DNA of 64,000 nt from Paguma larvata (Eukaryota > Chordata > Mammalia > Carnivora > Viverridae). The stretch is from the NCBI GenBank assembly GCA_030068075.1, contig CM057826.1, positions 113,112,746 through 113,176,745 on the forward strand, in the 5' to 3' direction. Within the stretch, counting starts at the first letter, position 1; each line of letters opens with the position of its first letter. A program made the position numbers and the translations under genes. The notes below the pieces were generated by a model that was not told the origin of the DNA, did no database searches, and saw only the letters and a list, made by a program, of their open reading frames with translations. This document shows positions 33,801-44,530 of the stretch, piece by piece.

Positions 33801-34354
33801 AGCACTTGAAAACATTTTATAAACTGTAAAGTGATGAAGACTGTGAGTTTTGACTTGATAATCTCATTGAATCAGGGTTTCTCTAGCCATTCTGTCAACA
33901 GTCGCCTCCTGGACTGAACTAAATAACATATGTCATGCATCTCTTGAGGCCATATTGCAGCCTGAGTTTTTTTTTTTTTGGTATCAAAATATTATGCAAC
34001 ATGATTTTGAGGTTAGCCCTTTCCAATTCAAATAAAATTCTGTGTTTGGGAAGTAAATAAGTTACATGTCACTATCTCAGGGGTCTCAGATCTCAGAATA
34101 AATCTCCTTTGGCAGCACTGGTATGTCATGTTCACAACTCAGAACTTATTACTAACATATTATCCATTTGTACATATTTTGCTGAAAAGAACAACTGCTT
34201 AAAATCTAGAAACTTCATTCATGAGGAGAGTTTTAGTATTTTTCACAAGAGAATCTGATGAGTTCATTTTCTTATCACCCAGGAAATGATTTCATCTTTT
34301 TGAAAAGCTATGGCATCGATTTATTTGTCCCAGAAATAACAATTATTTTCCCTT

Positions 34355-34545
34355 TTCTGCTTCCCTCCATTCTTTTTTTCTGACTTTCTCCCTCCTTCTT
34401 TCTTTGCCTCTTTCATTTTTCCTTCCTCTCTTCTTCCTTTCTTGCATTCCTTCTTTTCTATGTTCCTTTCTCTCTCCCTTTCTCCTTCATTTTTCCTTTT
34501 GCCCACCCTCTCCCCCTCCTTCTCTTCCTTTCTTCCTTTCATAAT
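34355..34545. repeat. Degenerate polypyrimidine tract
   Basis: About 190 bases with almost only C and T on the plus strand (TTCC, TTTC and CTCC units, few A or G). Related to but much more decayed than the microsatellite at 487. Minus-strand frames here give K/E/R-rich peptides and are not genes. Confidence 0.85.
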
Positions 34546-35250
34546 TATTTACTGAGCATTTATATGACAGGCTAAGGACTAGTCTGGACTCTGGAAATAC
34601 GTTGCTCAAAGAGAAAAAAAAACAGTCTCTGTCTAAAAGGAGATTACAGCCTCGATGGGATACAGACAAGTAATGAGAAATTTACAACACAGTGTGATCT
34701 ATGCCACAGTGTGTGTGGGGGATATAGAGTGTGTATTGGAGAACATAAGCTGGTTATCTAACTTACAATTGGAGTCAGGACAGTTTCTGGGAGGAAAGGA
34801 TGTCAAAGTTGAGGTGCAAAGAATAAAAAGTTATCATATTAAAGTTTGGAGATGGAGAGAAAATTCTCAGTAAACATTCAACATGTGGAAGCTTAGAGAT
34901 GAAATAATGCACATGTGAGTTGCAGTAAATAAAATAAGTTAAGTTTGCCTGGAGGTTGGGGAAGGAGGTGGGAGTTTAAAGGGGAAGAAGTGAGAGATGT
35001 AAGTAGAAAACACGTCATGAAGGGCCTTACACGCTATGCTAAGGAGTGCAGACTCTTTCTTTACAGTGATAGAGAGTCATTGAGGGCTTTCAATAGGCAG
35101 GTGATATAATAATGTCTATTTTTTAAGAAAGTATACTGGATCTGGGAGGGAGAGCGGGATAAAGGGGTTGGAGTCTCCAAAGGAGAGTTGGAGTCAGGGA
35201 ACTTCATATACTCATAGAAGGATGTTCCAAGAACTGCAATGTAGAATGAA
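34546..35250 (-). repeat. L2 fragment, minus strand
   Basis: 'ATTATTTACTGAGCATTTAT' and 'CTGTCTAAAAGGAGATTACA' match the reversed L2 tail. 'CATGAAGGGCCTTACACGCT', 'GAGAGTCATTGAGGGCTTTC' and 'AATAGGCAGGTGATATAATA' match reversed internal L2. It is one of the longest L2 pieces in the window. Confidence 0.75.
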
Positions 35251-35865
35251 TGAATTAATATATTACATAAGCAGATAGTGAGGTAGTGTATTTAATTTGA
35301 TGCTCATAAAGCTGCTGACTGATTTTCTGGGGATTATAGGTCAAATAGTATAAGCAAGGACAAATGCCAGGTCTTCCGATCTGTGTGTTGCTTTTCCAGG
35401 TAGATTTGTTCTGATACCAATCATCACTCCGTCTTCTCCCTACTCCCTTATATATCCCAGATAGTTGAATTTTTCTTGATTTTAAAGTGGGAAAGTTTCT
35501 CTTTGATAATAATTTTACTCTTGGGAGCTGTCCAATATTCTATCACTGCATTAAAATATAAACTGACTTTAAAAAATAATGAAGGGGATATTATGCAGGC
35601 AGCTGTCAAGGGAATGATTGGAAATTAATCCTGAAATTCTGTTGCATCAAAATTTGCAGATTCTAATATGTCCCTCTAAGGTTTTTCTCAACATATAACC
35701 ATGATAGAAAAAAGGAGGATTAATCAAATAATAAGTATGTTCCACACTATCGTGAGCTCAACAAAAAATGAACCACGGCGGGGTACAACAAAAGGACTCA
35801 AGACACAGTCTCTACCCTGAAGTTGTATAGTTTGAAAGACAAAAGCAAATGAGCATTTCATAATG
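35251..35865. other. Unique sequence, nothing recognised
   Basis: AT-rich; no family or coding signal seen. Confidence 0.45.
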
Positions 35866-35952
35866 AACATAATTGTTGAATCACTGTGTTGTCCACCTGA
35901 AACTAAAATAATATTGTATGTCAACTATACTTCAATAAAAAATAATAAAAGC
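35866..35952 (+). repeat. Carnivore L1 3'-terminal scrap
   Basis: 'TTGTTGAATCACTGTGTTGT', 'CCACCTGAAACTAAAATAAT' and 'GTATGTCAACTATACTTC' ending in AATAAAAAATAATAAAA. This is the same L1 end seen at 15925 and 24415, here reduced to about 85 bp. Confidence 0.7.
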
Positions 35953-36084
35953 ACTTCACTAATAGACCTTCTCCCCAAACGCCCAAACAAGTGAATATGA
36001 GAACATCAAGTCACTTCCAGCAATATCTAATAATGTGCAATAGCTTTGTAATACTTAAAAGTGTAATGTTCTGGTTATTCAGAA

Positions 36085-36410
36085 AATGAAGAGGACCACT
36101 AGGAAAGTCCTTCTGGAGGAAGTGGTATTTGAGCTAAGCCTTTGATGAGCAGAGCAGAAGGGGCAGTAGGCTAGACGGCTGGTGCGGTAAAGGCATGGAG
36201 GTGTGAATGACTGCATCATGTAGATGATACTTTAGCGTGGGACCTTTAAGAGTGAAGGAAAAGTACCAAGAAAATGGGAAAGAAATTCAGCCAGGCTGAA
36301 TGGGGAAGAAATTCAGTGGGCTATAATGGATGGCTTTGAAGTTAAGACAGAGAAATTTTAAGAAATGGGGGGCCCTTGAAGGCTCTAAAGTAGAGGTGTT
36401 AAGGGAAAGG
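36085..36410 (-). repeat. L2 internal fragment, minus strand
   Basis: 'GGAGGAAGTGGTATTTGAGC' followed by 'AAGCCTTTGATGAGCAGAGC' is reversed L2 ('GAAGGTGACATTTGAGCAAAGACCTGAAGGAGG'). The right part is more diverged. Confidence 0.6.
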
Positions 36411-37574
36411 ATGGTAAGATATCCATGTGAGTAGGGGAGAATGGTTATTCACAACTCCTCCTATAATTCAACTCACCTGCTTTGATTAGTCTCAACCAAG
36501 TCAAGTGACTCAATCCATATCTACGGTTCTTCTTGTCTCTGACGCATCTTGTAGGTTAAATGACCTAGGCGAAGGGAAAACATTTTGTGATCCATGCGAT
36601 CACATCATGGTTATTGTTGCCAAGAGTGCTGCCACATTCACATTTTCCATGTCTTGACCAAGTCCCTTATCCCACTTCAGTTCAAATATTCAAATAGCTG
36701 ACTCATTGCACTCCCTTGCCACTCCCTGCCAGGGACCCACTGTGCCTCGCAGAATTCTCTGCCAGGTTTAGTCGATTGTGTCCTTTGATAAATTTTCATT
36801 TCTAACATCTTACACACATCTGGTTTGACAGAATGCAGTCTGATTAAACAACCCAACAAGACAAACTATAAACTCAATTCAGCATTAAAAACCCTGGGGT
36901 GATTTGATCTAAATTAATATTAATTCTTGACCTGAGCATGGGGATTTTGCAGTCATGCCCTGAGTGTTCTGTTTCTTGCAGAGGTCCCAACAGGACATTG
37001 CACAGCCTTAGCAGCTGACGTCTTTTCTACTCAAGCTCCTGACCGACTGCCCAGGAGGTAGATTGTTGCCTCTTCTTGGGCTAGAAAGTGCTGGATTAGC
37101 AGCTTTTCCATCATGGCCCTTAGCCAATAGTTTTAGATGGCCAAGATGTTATAAAAAATAGAAATTGGTTGGGTAACCGCAATCATTACCCCTTATTGAC
37201 AATAGAGTTATAAGTTTTTAGGCTCAGCTGTGTCTGTTTAAATCCTTAATTTCTGTAAATTCTTTGCCAGGCACCGTTCTGTGTGTTTTGCAAGAAGGGG
37301 CTGTGCATTTTTCAATAGGTTCCCAATGTAATGAAGATCCACCAAGACATGACTTTTGAATGATGACTGTATTTAAGAAGCTATTTAAGGAGTATTAGTT
37401 TTCCATGTTCTTTTGCTTGGAATCAGCTTTTTAAACTGCTCTTTCTCAGCAGCTTCATTCTGACAAGGAACATTTTGTTTGCATTTCATTTTTATTTTTA
37501 GGCATTTGCAAATGAGCTATCCTGAAACAGAAATCTGCTCTATCCAGAGGGGGGCAGACCAGTGTCAAAAATTC
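36411..37574. other. Repeat-poor unique segment
   Basis: About 1.1 kb in which I recognise no interspersed repeat. No convincing open frame or splice-flanked exon. Candidate for conserved non-coding sequence by default only. Confidence 0.4.
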
Positions 37575-38175
37575 GTGTTTTCATTCCACAAATACTATCT
37601 AGCAAGTAAAGCATGGCTGGCCCTGTTCTAGGCACTAAAGACAAAAGAACGTGTTAAGACAACTTAGTCCTTACCCTGAGGAAGTTTATAGGCTGAGAGA
37701 GTGTGATTCTTTAATTATGTGATGATCATTGCTACAAAAGGGAAATACTGGAGGAGCTATTAGAGCCTATGCTGGGAACTGACTGACCCTGGGGGCTCTA
37801 GGAAGGACTACTTGAAGTTGAGTTGACACTGAACACTTACCTAAATTTGACATAGAATTCACTAAGATGAAGAAGAAAAAATGGAGAAAGTTAGGGATGG
37901 ATAGAATAAACAAAATAAATGAATTTCTTAAGGTTAGACAGAACTAAAAAAAAAGAAATTAAATATGGAGGAGAGGTAACATGTCTGAAACTTGGAGAAC
38001 GAGGGTGAAAATATCATGGATTGAGGAAGAAGAGATGAACAGAGGCTGCATCATATGGAGGCTTGGTAGGCTATAGAAAGGATTGTACTTTTCCACTTTC
38101 AGAGTATGGGGGAAGCCATCACAGAGACGCAAACAGTGGGATAACAATATTTTATTTGCATTTGTATTTCTAAAG
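37575..38175 (-). repeat. L2 fragment, minus strand
   Basis: 'CATTCCACAAATACTATCTA', 'GGCCCTGTTCTAGGCACTAA' and 'AGTCCTTACCCTGAGGAAGT' are reversed L2 tail. 'CATATGGAGGCTTGGTAGGC' and 'GGGGGAAGCCATCACAGAGA' are reversed internal L2. An unassigned A-rich patch lies at about 37850-37960. Confidence 0.7.
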
Positions 38176-38255
38176 GACATCCCTGGCTCTAGATTTCAAA
38201 ACCAAACCTAGGCAGCCTGACTCCAAAGCCAATACCCTGCAATACATCCCAAGAA
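38176..38255 (-). repeat. MIR 5'-end fragment, minus strand
   Basis: The minus strand reads 'GGCTTTGGAGTCAGGCTGCC' followed by 'TAGGTTTGGTTTTGAAATC', the MIR head. It abuts the preceding L2 piece. Confidence 0.6.
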
Positions 38256-38539
38256 TATTAAGAGATTCTGTTATAACCGATAGTGGTAATAGCATGTGCT
38301 TGAAAATCAAAACCAGAATCTCCATTTGTACAGTATCTTTCCTGTGACAAAGAGGAAAGGCAACAATGGTTGCCACTGCTCATATTCCCTGGGTTAAGTC
38401 ATGTGAAGTATCATCACGTAAGGTCCTGACACCATCAACTTTGACTATTAGAAAAGATTCTTCAATCTCATCCAGCACTGCAAACTCAGTGAAGGCAGGA
38501 GTCTCACCATCTGGTTTCAGACCTCTATAGCCAACTACT

Positions 38540-39185
38540 TCCTTGATGTCCCAAATATGTTGTTTCACAGGAATCTCAAACATTACATGACAAAAATGGG
38601 ATTCTTGACCCCAGAATTCCACCTCAACTTGTTATTTTTCCTACTTTGACATATTAGTCAGTGGCAGCACCAGTTACTTCCTGGTAGTATCTCAAGATGA
38701 TACTACAGGAGAACTCCCTGATTTCTCTCTCTTTCTCTACGTCCCACTTATTAACAAGTTGTTGGTCTTATATATAAACAGTATCTGAGAACTATTCATC
38801 AGCCACATAGGCCTTCTGTAGGTTATTAGAACATTCTAAGTCTTTTGTGTACCAGGGCATTGATTCTACTAGCCCTAAAGCTCTTCCCCTGTTTTTTCTA
38901 TGACTAGCTCCTCTCATATTTCGGTTCTCATTTTAAACATTGCTCTTCCTAGAGCCCTTCCTGGACTATTCCGTCTGTATCAGTACTTTTTCCCACTGCC
39001 AATTTTTCTTCTTCACCCTTATCACAAATTTGAATTGTTTATATTATTTATTTGCTTACTTACTTTCTGTGTCTCCTATTAGAATATACGCTTCTTGCAA
39101 GCACATCCATCTTTTTATTTACATACATAATGCAATGCCCGACACATTGTAGACCCTCAGTAATTACATAAAATGAATGGAGAAA
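38540..39185 (+). repeat. L2 fragment, plus strand
   Basis: 'AATCTCAAACATTACATGAC' followed by 'TTCCTACTTTGACATATTAG', 'GTCAGTGGCAGCACCAGTTA' and 'TCTCTCTTTCTCTACGTCCC' match internal L2. 38880-39185 matches its 3' end ('TCCTATTAGAATATACGCTT', 'GCCCGACACATTGTAGACCC'). The sequence between about 38760 and 38870 is too diverged to place. Open minus frame 38380-38622 is antisense to this element and is not a gene. Confidence 0.65.
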
Positions 39186-39199
39186 TGAGCACATGTAGA

Positions 39200-39316
39200 C
39201 AGGAATGGTATAGTGATAGGACCAGATAACCCCTCTCTCATTGTCTAGCTATGTGTCACTGGCCAAGACACTGAATCTCTCTGGGTTTTATTAATCTGTC
39301 AAAAAAAAAAAAAAAA
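39200..39316 (+). repeat. MIR fragment ending in poly(A)
   Basis: 'ATGGTATAGTGATAGGACCA' then 'TAGCTATGTGTCACTGGCCA' and 'CTGAATCTCTCTGGGTTTTA' follow the MIR core in order; an A run replaces the 3' half. Confidence 0.6.
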
Positions 39317-40090
39317 GAGGGAGGGAGCTAATGGTAACCATGTTGCCCTCTTCAACGAGCTGGATCACAAGGTCTTGAAGCAGACAGAGCAGGGGCAGTA
39401 CAAATATCCAGGGAAAATTGTTAATTCATGACCCATGGCTCAGAAGGCAGGCAATCAGAGCTATGGAACAGTGACAGAAATGACCGTGTGGGGACCACAA
39501 AAAGAGCCCATTTGTAATGTTTGCAGAGTAATTAGTGCCACACAGAGCGAAACATTATCTAAATTCATTGCAGAAATACACTTGACCATGGGGAATTATC
39601 TTTAAGTATTGGAAAGAATATTCCAGAATCTAGTGCTCATGCTCATGTCTACCACTTGAGCCCAGGGTTCACTGTTCAGGGTCTTTTCACTCAGTACAAC
39701 TTTGCACCGAACAGAATTAAATTCTTGGGTAGAATAATTACATGTAAATGCTGCTTGGCTATTAGTCTCAAGGGGCCAATTTTCTAGCCATTTGTTGCCA
39801 TCTGAAATGTCAAATTTATTACACAGAGGGCATGATAATACATACAACATCCTCTCCTAAATAGGATATGAAAGGCACTAATCAGAACTGGGGCTGCAAG
39901 CGGTGAAGGCAGTAATATGTTGCTTGGGCTAATAAGGTGATCTAAATTAATTACGTGGATTGTTTTAAGGAAAATAAAACATTCTTGTAATAGAAGCGCT
40001 ATCTGATCACAGTTTCCTCAGTTCAAAGATTATCTATTCTTGAGAAGGCTCATTATTCCCCACCCTCTCGTATTTTCATAGATTTTCCAG
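39317..40090. other. Repeat-poor unique segment, enhancer-like composition
   Basis: No interspersed repeat recognised. Contains homeodomain-type TAATTA cores ('GAGTAATTAGTGCC' near 39528 and 'AATTAATTACGTGG' near 39945) and a GATC/TGATCA-type site near 40005. Low in CpG, no open frame of note. Confidence 0.35.
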
Positions 40091-40094
40091 GGCC

Positions 40095-40330
40095 TGGAGG
40101 AAAAGACATTGGGTACAAATAGAACCTTTGGCCTTAAGTCCTGGCTCTACTGTTGCCTTTACTATGTGACCTTGGGCAAATGACTTACCCTCTCTGATCT
40201 TCAGTTTTAGTTTCCTTACCTGTAAAGATAAAGCTTGTGTTGTTCTTGTGGCCTCCTTCAGGACTCAAAGGAAGGAATTGGTAATTGAGTACATTAAAAG
40301 CTAAAAATGTTGTATCTATATAGAACTGTG
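40095..40330 (+). repeat. MIR element, plus strand
   Basis: 'GGCCTTAAGTCCTGGCTCTA', 'TACTATGTGACCTTGGGCAA', 'TGACTTACCCTCTCTGATCT' and 'TAGTTTCCTTACCTGTAAAG' are a textbook MIR core. Confidence 0.85.
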
Positions 40331-40755
40331 CTACATCTACTTAGTGAGCATTTGTGATTTTATCTGCCCAGTGTTATTTCTGCTGCTTTTAGTAATGGTC
40401 AAAGACTCTAAACTTCATTTGGAGGAAATGTTTCTCCTTTTATGTTAGTCCACATAGTTCAGTTTGCTTTTCCTAAAAGTTCGTATATAGTTCCGTGAGC
40501 CAGGCTTGACCAATTGAGTATTCTGTCATCTGGGCCTCAGTGATTGGTTCACAGCCTGTGACTTAGGCCAGGACAATGTGACTTGATTTTGGTGTATGCA
40601 GAAGGAGACGGTGGAAAATACGTGATTTTTGCCTTTGGGAATGTAATCTGGCAGGTATAAAACACGGCACAGAGTGGAGAGAAAAGGTGACACTGAGTTG
40701 TAATGACATAATTTGAGTCTTGGATCCAGCCCCCTGGCTCCAACTGGAGATTCCT
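40331..40755. other. Unique sequence
   Basis: No repeat or coding signal recognised. Confidence 0.4.
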
Positions 40756-40759
40756 CATT

Positions 40760-41045
40760 GAGTTCTGGTTTGTGCCAGGCATAGCTAAAGGCCTTAGAGA
40801 TTCATTACTATATAAGACAATTATATCTTATTCTCAAGGGACTCACATTTCAATTATAGATAGGAGCAATAAATTTCTACTTTGGGTTATGTTTTCATCA
40901 TTTGTGTTCTCTCTCGATTATGAAAGTCTAGGATTTTCTGTTTTAGTTTATAAAATGGACCAAAAATCTATTTTGCTGAGGTATGGTGAAGATAATGTAT
41001 AGACAGTCTTTGGCATATAGTAGGTGTTAAATAAATTGTATAAGA
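40760..41045 (-). repeat. L2/MIR tail remnants
   Basis: 'TTTGTGCCAGGCATAGCTAA' and 'TTCTCAAGGGACTCACATTT' resemble a reversed L2 tail. 'TTGGCATATAGTAGGTGTTA' at 41010 is a plus-oriented MIR or L2 end. Orientation of the whole is mixed. Confidence 0.4.
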
Positions 41046-42665
41046 ATGGATACTAGTCATTGTTTTTGGCCACTCCGCATCTAAACCCCCTTCCTTTGTT
41101 TGGGGACTCTCCCATCTGATGAGTCAGAACCCATTTGAAGGACTGACAATGCCAGCCCCTGTGCAGTTAGGCATGGGCACCTAGAGGAGGCATCACAACT
41201 TGGATGCTTGATACAGACTTCAAGTCTGAAACACTCTGAAAAACTTCAGGTAAGCACTGAAGGACTAACCACGCTGTCTTCTTTCTGGAGGGAGAGGTGC
41301 TAGTGGTGGCGATACACACGACGGTAGCATCAGCAAAGCCAGAGCTCTGACAGAGGCACCCATAGCCCTTCCTCAGAGGTACAACAGTGTGAACAGCAGA
41401 GTCTGGCAGTGGATGATGAGCGATTGCTCAGTTTGTAACGTGGAGGATAGGAGAGGGGTGAGATAGGAAGCTGAGATTGGGGTGAGGCTTATCATACATA
41501 CCAAGTGTGTGGTGGGATCATAAGAGAGGGTCAGGATGATATGCACTGATAGTAGGTCTCCAGCTGTGTAGATGGGCAGAAGGAACATAGTTCAGAGCGC
41601 TACTGGAGATGAGAATGATATGACGGTTCCTTCAGTCATCAGACCATTCACGATACAAAAATGTTTAGAATTCTTGGGCTTACATGCAATTCTTGTTTGT
41701 CCAACTGCAGATATTTTGAATGCAGGGAGTATCATTCAGTTGCGTATTATTGACACCAGGTCAAGGAACAACTAGGGGTAAAATTCAGGGTTGGATTCCC
41801 TCCTCTTCTGGGTGACTCAGCATTCTCCACTTTTGTCCTTTCAAGTTGGTGAGCAGACATTTTTCCAGAAGTCCCATGTGCTGATGACATCCAAGTATTT
41901 TGCAAATGGTAAATATGTAAGAAAGGTTGCTCATGAATAAATAATGCACACTCTTCATCACAATTTCCTTTGGTGCTTTCTCAGTGTCCCGGATGCTGTA
42001 AGGCTAGCCTCATGAGCCCCTTGTGACCAAGGAGGGACTGTAGTTCAGAAAGGGTAATCGCTTTACACTGAGATGTGTGATTTTACCCTTAAATTCATTA
42101 AAAGTTTCTGAAACAAATAAATAAAACATAATTGATACAGATCCAGTGTCCTTTACATCCATACATCATTAAGAAGTTGTAATTGCTTCCCAACCCCCAG
42201 GAAGCTCTCATCTCCAAGAATAAAGCGTTGGTGTGCAATTCCCTGACAATTGTTATTATTCTGAGGAATTAATTTACTCTAATTAGTTTTAAGCCCGTTA
42301 ACAGAAATAGAAAGCTTAGCAAGGAAAGGGACACCTGAAAAAAAGCATCTTCCTCAGTCAGTTGTAAGAACTTTTCATGTGCTTAACAATGTGGTCACAG
42401 AAAATCAAACCTTGTTAACAACCAAACAAAACATAAATCAGGATGTAACTAGTATGATTCTTAAAAGACACGTTAGCTCTTATTCTACTTTCTGAAAGTA
42501 CGAAATCAACCATAATTTTTCTTTTCAAAGTCTCCAAATTGAGTTCTAAGGGAACCCAAAATCAGAGAAAGGACTGAAACTGAGGTCCACAAAAGGCTGG
42601 TTTTACTTAGGCAGAATCAGTATCTGCTTTGGATGATTCAAGACATTTTGAGAAAGTTCTATTCT
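41046..42665. other. Repeat-poor unique segment
   Basis: No interspersed repeat recognised over about 1.6 kb. The part 42120-42330 contains 'CAATTCCCTGACAATTGTTA', 'GGAATTAATTTACTCTAATT' and 'AGTTTTAAGCCCGTTAAC', with several TAAT cores, and looks like a possible conserved non-coding element. Confidence 0.4.
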
Positions 42666-42670
42666 CCAAG

Positions 42671-42908
42671 ATAGTAGCTTTTTTAAAAAAATTTTTTTAA
42701 TGTTTATTTATTTTTGAGAGACATAGAGTGAACAGGGGAAAGGCAGAGAGAGAGGGAGACACAGAACCCGAAGCAGGCTCCAGGCTCTGAGCCGTCAGCA
42801 CAGAGCCAGATGCAGGGCTTGAACTCGCAGACCGTGAGGTCATGACCTGAGCTGAAGACGGCCGCCTAACCAACTGAGCCACGCAGGCACCCCCAAATAG
42901 TAGCTTTC
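42671..42908 (-). mobile_element. CAN-SINE, minus strand, with target-site duplication
   Basis: Body about 42682-42896, ending in 'TGAGCCACGCAGGCACCCCC'. Flanks 'ATAGTAGCTTT' at 42671-42681 and 42897-42907 are identical over 11 bases. The 61-codon minus frame over it is the SINE itself. Confidence 0.93.
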
Positions 42909-43039
42909 TTATTCTGACTAACGTAAGCTACAATTCTACCATGAAAAGAAATAAAGTGATGTTATTAAGTTCCTTTCTCTAAGTCTATTCTTTAAATGGT
43001 CCATTTGCCCAGAGGGACAACACATGATTCTAGTTCTCA

Positions 43040-43470
43040 TCAAAGGGCTTGCCTCCCTGGGAACTGAGCCTTTAAATGGACTAGTACAGGGTGACTTTGA
43101 AGGCTGAAGGCTGGTCCACTGTGATGGAGGTGTCTTTAGAAGATATAGAGCCTGTATGGACATCAAGGTAAACTGATAGCAAATGGTGGAGGCCTGGAAT
43201 TCAGACTTGGTTTCGTAGGCAATAGAGAGACTATGGGTTTTTGAAGGGAGGAGTAACAAAATCGGCCTTGCACCATTTGGTGGAACCTGGAGGACGAACT
43301 TGAAAAGAGACTGAAGGATGTAAGGCAAATTAGGAGATCTAGGTAAGAAGGACAGGAGATCGGAAAGCAGGGCAGTAGAAGCAGCTAGGAAGAGATGGAA
43401 TTTGGAAATGTTTCTGGGGGTAGAGTGGGTCAAATTTAGTGAGGGATGGGGTATAGTTTCAGAGACCCTG
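43040..43470 (-). repeat. Probable L2 fragment, minus strand
   Basis: 'TTTCGTAGGCAATAGAGAGA' followed by 'GGGAGGAGTAACAAAATCGG' resembles reversed L2 ('GGAAGCCATTGGAGGGTTTTAAGCAGGGGAGTGACATGATC'). The 165-codon minus open frame at 42936-43433 spans this decayed repeat, has no recognisable domain, and is most likely a chance opening. Confidence 0.5.
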
Positions 43471-43858
43471 AGGCTTTGCTCTTAGGTAACTAGTACAGTG
43501 TGGCCAGCAAACAGGATAGGAAGAGAATACAGCCAAGCAAGTTCGCAGAGTCTGAGGCAATGGATTTGGTTTTAGTCAAAGCAAATAACACTGATTTTAA
43601 AAGACACAGACTTTTTGAGAAAATAATCTGAATTTCCTCCAAGGCAGATATTGGTTAAACTCATACACTTTTTGAACCAGGCAGAAAGTACATAAATGAG
43701 GCTGACTAGAATTTAGAGCTATTGAGTTTGGAGAACATGCCTCATATAAAGGGGCAGCTACAACCCAGCTCTTGTGTGTTGCTCTTGTGTAAAATTAAGG
43801 CCAGGATGGCCAAATCATATACTTCCTTAAGAGAAGTCAGAAAGCAGAAATGCTACAT
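43471..43858. other. Unique sequence
   Basis: Nothing recognised. Confidence 0.4.
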
Positions 43859-43859
43859 C

Positions 43860-44085
43860 AAGGTACCTGATTTTTTTTTTTAATGTTCATTATTGAGAGA
43901 GAGTGCAAGTGGGGGAAGGACAGAGAGAGAAGGAGACACAGATTCTGAAGCAACCTCTAGGCTCTGAGCTGTCAGCACAAACCCCGACACAGGGCTTGAA
44001 CTCACATATTGCGAGATCATGACCTGAGCTGAAGTCCGACACTTAACTGGCTGAGCCGCCTAGGTGCCCCAAGTTGCCTGATTCT
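43860..44085 (-). mobile_element. CAN-SINE, minus strand
   Basis: Body about 43875-44070, ending in 'TGAGCCGCCTAGGTGCCCC'. Flanks 'AAGGTACCTGATTTT' and 'AAGTTGCCTGATTCT' look like a 15-bp duplication with three differences. The usual 'TTTATTTATT' is shortened to 'TTCATTATTGAG'. Confidence 0.9.
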
Positions 44086-44264
44086 TAAATGTTGGCAACT
44101 AATTCAGTTAAATTCTTTTTCTTGAAACTCTAAGTGAGCCAGGCAAGTGTGCAAAGCAACCCAAGGGACATAAGGCTGAAATTCAGTGAACTAACCTGAA
44201 TTATGAAGTGGTATAGAAGAGGAAGAGGCAGGTCACTGGAAAATTCAGAGAGGCTGTAATTTGG

Positions 44265-44530
44265 GTAGCACAGTGCTGGATACTGGGGGAGATACAGTCT
44301 GTGGCTGTTGCCCTCAACAAACTAACAGCTTAGCTGGGATACCAGGCTGATAAAACAGCCAAAGAAAAATGCAGTGCATTGTGTGATTAAGGGCCACGGA
44401 TAATAAGGTTTCAAGAAAGAGAGAAATCAGCACTGGATTAAGAAATTAAGGGAAATAATATGAAAACCCTGGGTCTCAAACAGGTGAGCGAGAGCTTTCA
44501 AGAGGAGGCACAGGATGCATAAAAAGCTAG
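44265..44530 (-). repeat. L2 fragment, minus strand
   Basis: 'GCACAGTGCTGGATACTGGG', 'TTGCCCTCAACAAACTAACA' and 'CAGTGCATTGTGTGATTAAG' match the reversed L2 tail. Confidence 0.6.

Noticed and set aside
38380..38622. Minus open frame with protein-like composition (GLKPDGETPAF...)
   Set aside because: At first it looked like a processed pseudogene, but its upstream part overlaps a plus-strand L2 and the rest matches no protein I can name.
42936..43433. 165-codon minus open frame, one of the longest outside L1
   Set aside because: Overlaps a decayed L2, has no recognisable domain, no splice context and ordinary composition.
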